Shown: positions 60,566 through 64,000 of the stretch, piece after piece | Layout of the letters: each line of letters starts with the position of its first letter | Numbering within the stretch: position 1 is the first letter of the stretch | Assembly: GCA_910576535.1 (NCBI GenBank) | Contig: CAJTKK010000009.1 | Location: 1 to 64,000, forward strand | DNA length: 64,000 nt | Reading direction: 5' to 3' | Origin: an uncultured Lachnospiraceae bacterium | Lineage (GTDB): Bacteria; Bacillota; Clostridia; Lachnospirales; Lachnospiraceae | Notes under the pieces: generated by a model | Database searches by the model: none | What the model saw: only the letters and a program-made list of their open reading frames with translations | Told to the model about the DNA's origin: nothing | Program-made: the position numbers and the translations under genes

Positions 60566-63331
60566 ATGTATGAAAATAAACATGCCCGGGAAGTCGGGCA
60601 AATCTTAAAATGTGATACGGAGAAAGGGCTAAGCAATGCAGAGGCGGAAGCAAGACGGAAAGAATATGGGGAGAACTTGCTTAAGGAGCAGAAGGAGAAG
60701 ACGAAGGTTGCCCTGTTTTTAGAGCAGTTGAATGACCCTCTGATTTTTATTCTATTTGTTGCCACTGCCATATCCATGTTCCTAGGGGAAATGGAGGATG
60801 CAATGATTATTGTTACAGTGATAGCAGTCAATGCATTCGTGGGAGTGGTACAGGAAGGGAAAGCGAGGAGGGCAATTGAAGCGCTGAAAAAACTGACAAG
60901 CCCACACGCTCTTGTGAAAAGGGGCGGCAGGCAGATGGAGATTCCGGCTAAGGAACTGGTGCCGGGGGATGTCGTCTGCCTGGAGGCAGGCCGCCAGGTG
61001 CCGGCGGATCTGCGGCTTTCCCGGACGGTGAGCCTGAAGATTGAAGAATCTGCCTTGACAGGGGAATCCGTGCCGGTGGAAAAGGATGCAGGATACCTGG
61101 CAGTGGGAAAAGCGGATATTGGGGACTGTAGGAATATGGCTTATATGTCCACGAATGTGACATACGGCAGAGGGGAAGGGATTGTGGTTGCCACAGGGAT
61201 GGAAACCCAGATTGGCCGTATTGCGGACATGATTAGCGAAGCGAAAGAAGAGATGACCCCGCTGCAGAAAAGGCTGGCGGATTTAGGGAAATTGTTAAGC
61301 ATTCTTGCGGTATGCATTTGTGTTTTTTTGTTTTTTGTGGCAGTGCTGCAGAAAAGGGACGTGGGGGATATGCTGCTGACCGCAATCTCCCTGGCGGTTG
61401 CGGCTGTGCCGGAAGGCCTTCCGGCTATTGTTACTATCGTGCTTGCCCTGAGCGTGTCCAGGATGGTAAAGGTGAATACAATCATCCGCAAACTGCCTTC
61501 CGTAGAAACGTTGGGGGCAGTCAATGTAGTCTGCTCGGATAAAACAGGCACATTGACCCAGAACCGGATGACCGTGAAAAAGTGCTATGCGGACGGGAGA
61601 ATCTTCCCGGCGGATGGAATTGACGCAGGAAAGCATAGGGAATTGCTGCTTGGATGTGTTCTTTGCAATGACGGAATAACCGGGGAAGGGAACCGCATAG
61701 GCGATCCTACGGAACTGGCTCTTTTGGATCTGGCGGGCAAATATGGGATGAGAAGGGAAGAAGTGGAGAAAAGCTGCCCAAGGATCGGGGAAAAGGCTTT
61801 TGATTCCGACAGAAAGATGATGACTACCTTGCATAAAAGCAAACGAGGCAGAGTATCTTATACAAAAGGGGGAACGGAGGAGGTTCTAAAGCATTCTAAG
61901 TATTTATGGTCCCATGGGAAGAAAGTGGCTTTAACGGAATCTGCGAAAAGGGATATTCTGAATGCGGCTGGGCAGATGTCGGCGGAAGCGCTTCGGGTGC
62001 TGGCGGTAGCGGTGAGAGAAGATGCGGCGGAAGCGGAAGAGAGGGATCTGACCTTTACCGGGTTAGTAGGGATGATGGATCCGGCCAGGCCGGAAGCGGC
62101 GGAAGCGGTGAAGGCATTCAGGGGCGCGGGCGTGGATACTGTGATGATAACAGGCGATCATGTGGATACTGCCTATGCGATTGCAAGGGAATTAGGGATT
62201 GCCAGGAGCAGGAAAGAATGTTTGAGCGGCAGCGAACTGGATAAAATGGGGGAGGGTGAGTTTGCCGGGAAAGTGGAGTACATACGGGTATACGCCAGGG
62301 TTTCGCCGGAGCATAAAGTGAAAATCGTGAATGCCCTGAAGAAAAAGGGGAAAATAGTCGCCATGACAGGAGACGGCGTGAACGACGCCCCTTCCTTGAA
62401 GGCGGCGGATATCGGCATTGCCATGGGAATGAACGGCACGGACGTGGCAAAAAACGCATCGGATATGATTCTTACGGATGATAATTTTGCAACAATCAAG
62501 AAAGCGATCGAAGAGGGGAGGGGGATCTATGAAAATATCAGGAAGGCTATCCTGTTTCTGCTTTCCTCCAATTTTGGGGAAATTATTACCATGCTGGTGG
62601 CTATTCTTGCCGGATTTCCTTCCCCGCTGAAAGCCAGCCACATTTTATGGATTAACCTGATTACGGATTCCTTCCCTGCATTAGCGCTGGGGGTGGATGA
62701 AAATGACGGGGAAGAACTAATGAGGCAAAAACCAAGAAAGAGCGGGGAAAATCTCTTTGCCCATGGCGGGCTTGCCTGCACGCTTTGTTATGGGGCAGTA
62801 ATTGCGGCAATCAGCATTACTGCGTTTCTGCAAGTACCCTATGGGGCTTTGGCAAGACAGGGGCTGCCAATCAGCCTGCATAATTTTGTCGCCATGCTGG
62901 GCATCCCCGATTTGCTGAATAAAGCTCAGACCCACGCTTTTACGGTGCTTGGCATGAGCCAGCTTGTCCATGCAATCGGTATGAGGGATGTGAATAAATC
63001 CGTATTTAAAATGAATCATTTTTCCAACCGTTCCATGATCTTTGCGTGTGCGGCAGGGGTCAGTTTACAGGCTTTGGTAACGGAAGTGCCTTATTTTGTC
63101 GGGCTTTTTGGGACGGTGCAGCTATCCCTCCGGGAATGGGGCTGGCTGGCCGCCCTCTCTGCCATGCCTTTGGCCGTGCATGAACTTCTTTTATTCGGTG
63201 GAATTGCGGAACGGGGAAGCAAGGAAGAAAGAGCGGGCGGCAGTGAGAAAAAGAATAAGGAAGATGAAATATGGCAAAATCCTTCTTCCCATCTGCCGGA
63301 GATGATGAGCGCTTCTTCCAGAAGAGAATAA
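60566..63331 (+). CDS. P-type calcium-transporting ATPase
   Basis: A 921-residue ion pump, P2A/P2B-like. It has the N-terminal cation ATPase domain, actuator TGES motif (LTGESVPVE), M4 ion-binding PEGLPAIV, the phosphorylated Asp325 (SDKTGTLTQ), KGGTEEVL in the nucleotide domain, the hinge TGDGVNDAP, and a C-terminal cation domain with NLITDSFPALALG. It probably expels calcium (or manganese). The start at 60566 has GGAGGAAGGA upstream; a longer frame from 60461 would begin inside the terminator and is rejected. A basic 40-residue tail follows the last helix. Confidence 0.93.
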   Translation: MYENKHAREVGQILKCDTEKGLSNAEAEARRKEYGENLLKEQKEKTKVALFLEQLNDPLIFILFVATAISMFLGEMEDAMIIVTVIAVNAFVGVVQEGKARRAIEALKKLTSPHALVKRGGRQMEIPAKELVPGDVVCLEAGRQVPADLRLSRTVSLKIEESALTGESVPVEKDAGYLAVGKADIGDCRNMAYMSTNVTYGRGEGIVVATGMETQIGRIADMISEAKEEMTPLQKRLADLGKLLSILAVCICVFLFFVAVLQKRDVGDMLLTAISLAVAAVPEGLPAIVTIVLALSVSRMVKVNTIIRKLPSVETLGAVNVVCSDKTGTLTQNRMTVKKCYADGRIFPADGIDAGKHRELLLGCVLCNDGITGEGNRIGDPTELALLDLAGKYGMRREEVEKSCPRIGEKAFDSDRKMMTTLHKSKRGRVSYTKGGTEEVLKHSKYLWSHGKKVALTESAKRDILNAAGQMSAEALRVLAVAVREDAAEAEERDLTFTGLVGMMDPARPEAAEAVKAFRGAGVDTVMITGDHVDTAYAIARELGIARSRKECLSGSELDKMGEGEFAGKVEYIRVYARVSPEHKVKIVNALKKKGKIVAMTGDGVNDAPSLKAADIGIAMGMNGTDVAKNASDMILTDDNFATIKKAIEEGRGIYENIRKAILFLLSSNFGEIITMLVAILAGFPSPLKASHILWINLITDSFPALALGVDENDGEELMRQKPRKSGENLFAHGGLACTLCYGAVIAAISITAFLQVPYGALARQGLPISLHNFVAMLGIPDLLNKAQTHAFTVLGMSQLVHAIGMRDVNKSVFKMNHFSNRSMIFACAAGVSLQALVTEVPYFVGLFGTVQLSLREWGWLAALSAMPLAVHELLLFGGIAERGSKEERAGGSEKKNKEDEIWQNPSSHLPEMMSASSRRE

Positions 63332-63357
63332 AGCATTGGATGATTGCCGGGGCTGCG

Positions 63358-63912
63358 TTATATTAATTTTGAAAAAGCTAAGAAGAGAAGCAGGAAGCCT
63401 CCGACGACGGCAAAATTAAATTCCAGCCTGGAGGCCAGAAGGCGTCCGAGGAAACAGCCGCCGCAGACTGCAGCCATGCCGATAAGGAAAGTGAGGATGG
63501 CTGTGAGCGGAAGGGAGAACTCCAGGGAAGCAGCCCCTATCCCTGCCGCTGCACTGTCTGCGGAGAGGGCGAAGCCAAGGGAAAGGGCTTCTGCAGGGGA
63601 TAAAACATCCACGTTGCTGCAGTTGACTTCTTTGATTTTCTTTTTTAAGGAGCTGTCAAAAATTTTTACCAGCGCTAATACAAATAAAATAGCAAAGGAT
63701 AAAAGGGATGTGACGGAAGGGGGGATATATGCTTGAAAAAGGTTTCCCAGGATGAGTGAGGAAACGAGCAGCAGATCCGAAAGGGCAGCCACAATTACGG
63801 CGGAAAGGAGCGGGATTTTTACTTTATCTGCACCATAGGCAAAGCCGGCGGTAAAAGCATCGGCGGAAAGGGCAATGATAAGCAGTATAAGTTTTGAAAC
63901 AGAAAAAAACAA
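63358..63912 (-). CDS. YtaF/MntP-like membrane protein
   Basis: A 184-residue protein with six helices in two inverted repeats, each with an Asp-containing motif: ALSADAFTAGFAYG and GFALSADSAAAGIGA. This is the MntP (manganese exporter)/YtaF (sporulation membrane protein) fold; the YtaF type seems closer. The start is TTG at 63912, with AGGTGA six to seven bases upstream. It converges on the calcium ATPase gene with a 26-base gap. Regulation is not visible; the last 88 bases of the window hold only its AT-rich upstream region. Confidence 0.82.
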   Translation of the reverse strand: MFFSVSKLILLIIALSADAFTAGFAYGADKVKIPLLSAVIVAALSDLLLVSSLILGNLFQAYIPPSVTSLLSFAILFVLALVKIFDSSLKKKIKEVNCSNVDVLSPAEALSLGFALSADSAAAGIGAASLEFSLPLTAILTFLIGMAAVCGGCFLGRLLASRLEFNFAVVGGFLLLFLAFSKLI

Positions 63913-64000
63913 GTGAGTTCACCTGCCTATATTATTTGCTTTATAGTATGTGGTTATGATATAATTGACTTCAAATTACATGAGAACGGCAGAGGGATTT

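Noticed and set aside
1..64000. CRISPR array, rRNA genes, complete insertion sequence
   Set aside because: No regularly spaced direct repeats, rRNA signatures or transposase frames were seen anywhere in the window.

Overview
The window looks like a chromosomal segment of a gut Firmicute, most likely a Lachnospiraceae-type clostridium. The evidence is the gene families (YesM/YesN two-component pairs, a YtaF/MntP-like membrane protein, DUF4180, DUF6311, a TIGR03915/DUF4130 pair, a HAAS/DUF1700 module), strong AGGAGG-type ribosome binding sites, moderate G+C and purine-rich coding strands. Genus assignment is inference. No CRISPR array, rRNA or complete insertion sequence was seen. One tRNA-Gly(GCC) lies at 47156-47228.

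Layout. 1-3.4 kb: an XerC/D-type tyrosine recombinase, then a Crp/Fnr regulator divergent from a MATE exporter broken by an apparent one-base deletion. 3.6-12.4 kb: a carbohydrate uptake operon (lipoprotein, two permeases, YesM/YesN-like kinase and regulator, cytoplasmic GH20 hexosaminidase), followed by an intact MATE exporter. 14-21.6 kb: asnA, then a DNA-repair neighbourhood: a radical SAM/DUF4130 pair whose promoter is bracketed by two LexA-like boxes, an HPr-like protein without the phosphorylated histidine, a nuclease-helicase fusion and endonuclease IV. 22-26.7 kb: GH13 enzyme, cutC and the PLP synthase pair pdxST. 26.6-35 kb: envelope and stress genes (TetR plus membrane protein; PadR-DUF1700-DUF4097-PspC; OmpR-type two-component system; Bcr-like ABC exporter; ECF S component).

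35.5-46 kb: amino-sugar catabolism. A Gfo/Idh oxidoreductase is followed by gatZ-like and nagA genes on the minus strand, facing agaS, a mannose-family PTS (IIA, YajC-like protein, IIB, IIC, IID), an AraC regulator and a HAD phosphatase. Together they fit import of N-acetylgalactosamine or galactosamine, deacetylation, deamination/isomerisation and the tagatose route. 46-50.7 kb: SGNH hydrolase, tRNA-Gly, TetR-DUF4180 and a chemoreceptor. 51-56.7 kb: an XRE regulator divergent from a four-gene surface-glycan operon (GT4, UbiA-type phosphoribosyltransferase-like enzyme, DUF6311 GT-C-like protein with two tandem C-terminal modules, GtrA). 56.7-60 kb: a glucose/GlcNAc-type IICBA PTS under a recognisable RAT/terminator antitermination leader, with its PRD antiterminator downstream. 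60-64 kb: a promoter-sORF-terminator unit ahead of a P-type calcium ATPase, then a convergent YtaF/MntP-like gene.

Most notable signals: (1) the 46-codon reading frame with a consensus promoter, strong RBS, Pro-Pro-Gly motif and terminator upstream of the calcium ATPase; (2) the LexA-box-bracketed promoter of the radical SAM/DUF4130 pair; (3) the RAT antiterminator; (4) the polyprenyl-glycan operon with its duplicated GT-C tail; (5) DnaA-box-like sites in a gap far from any dnaA gene.
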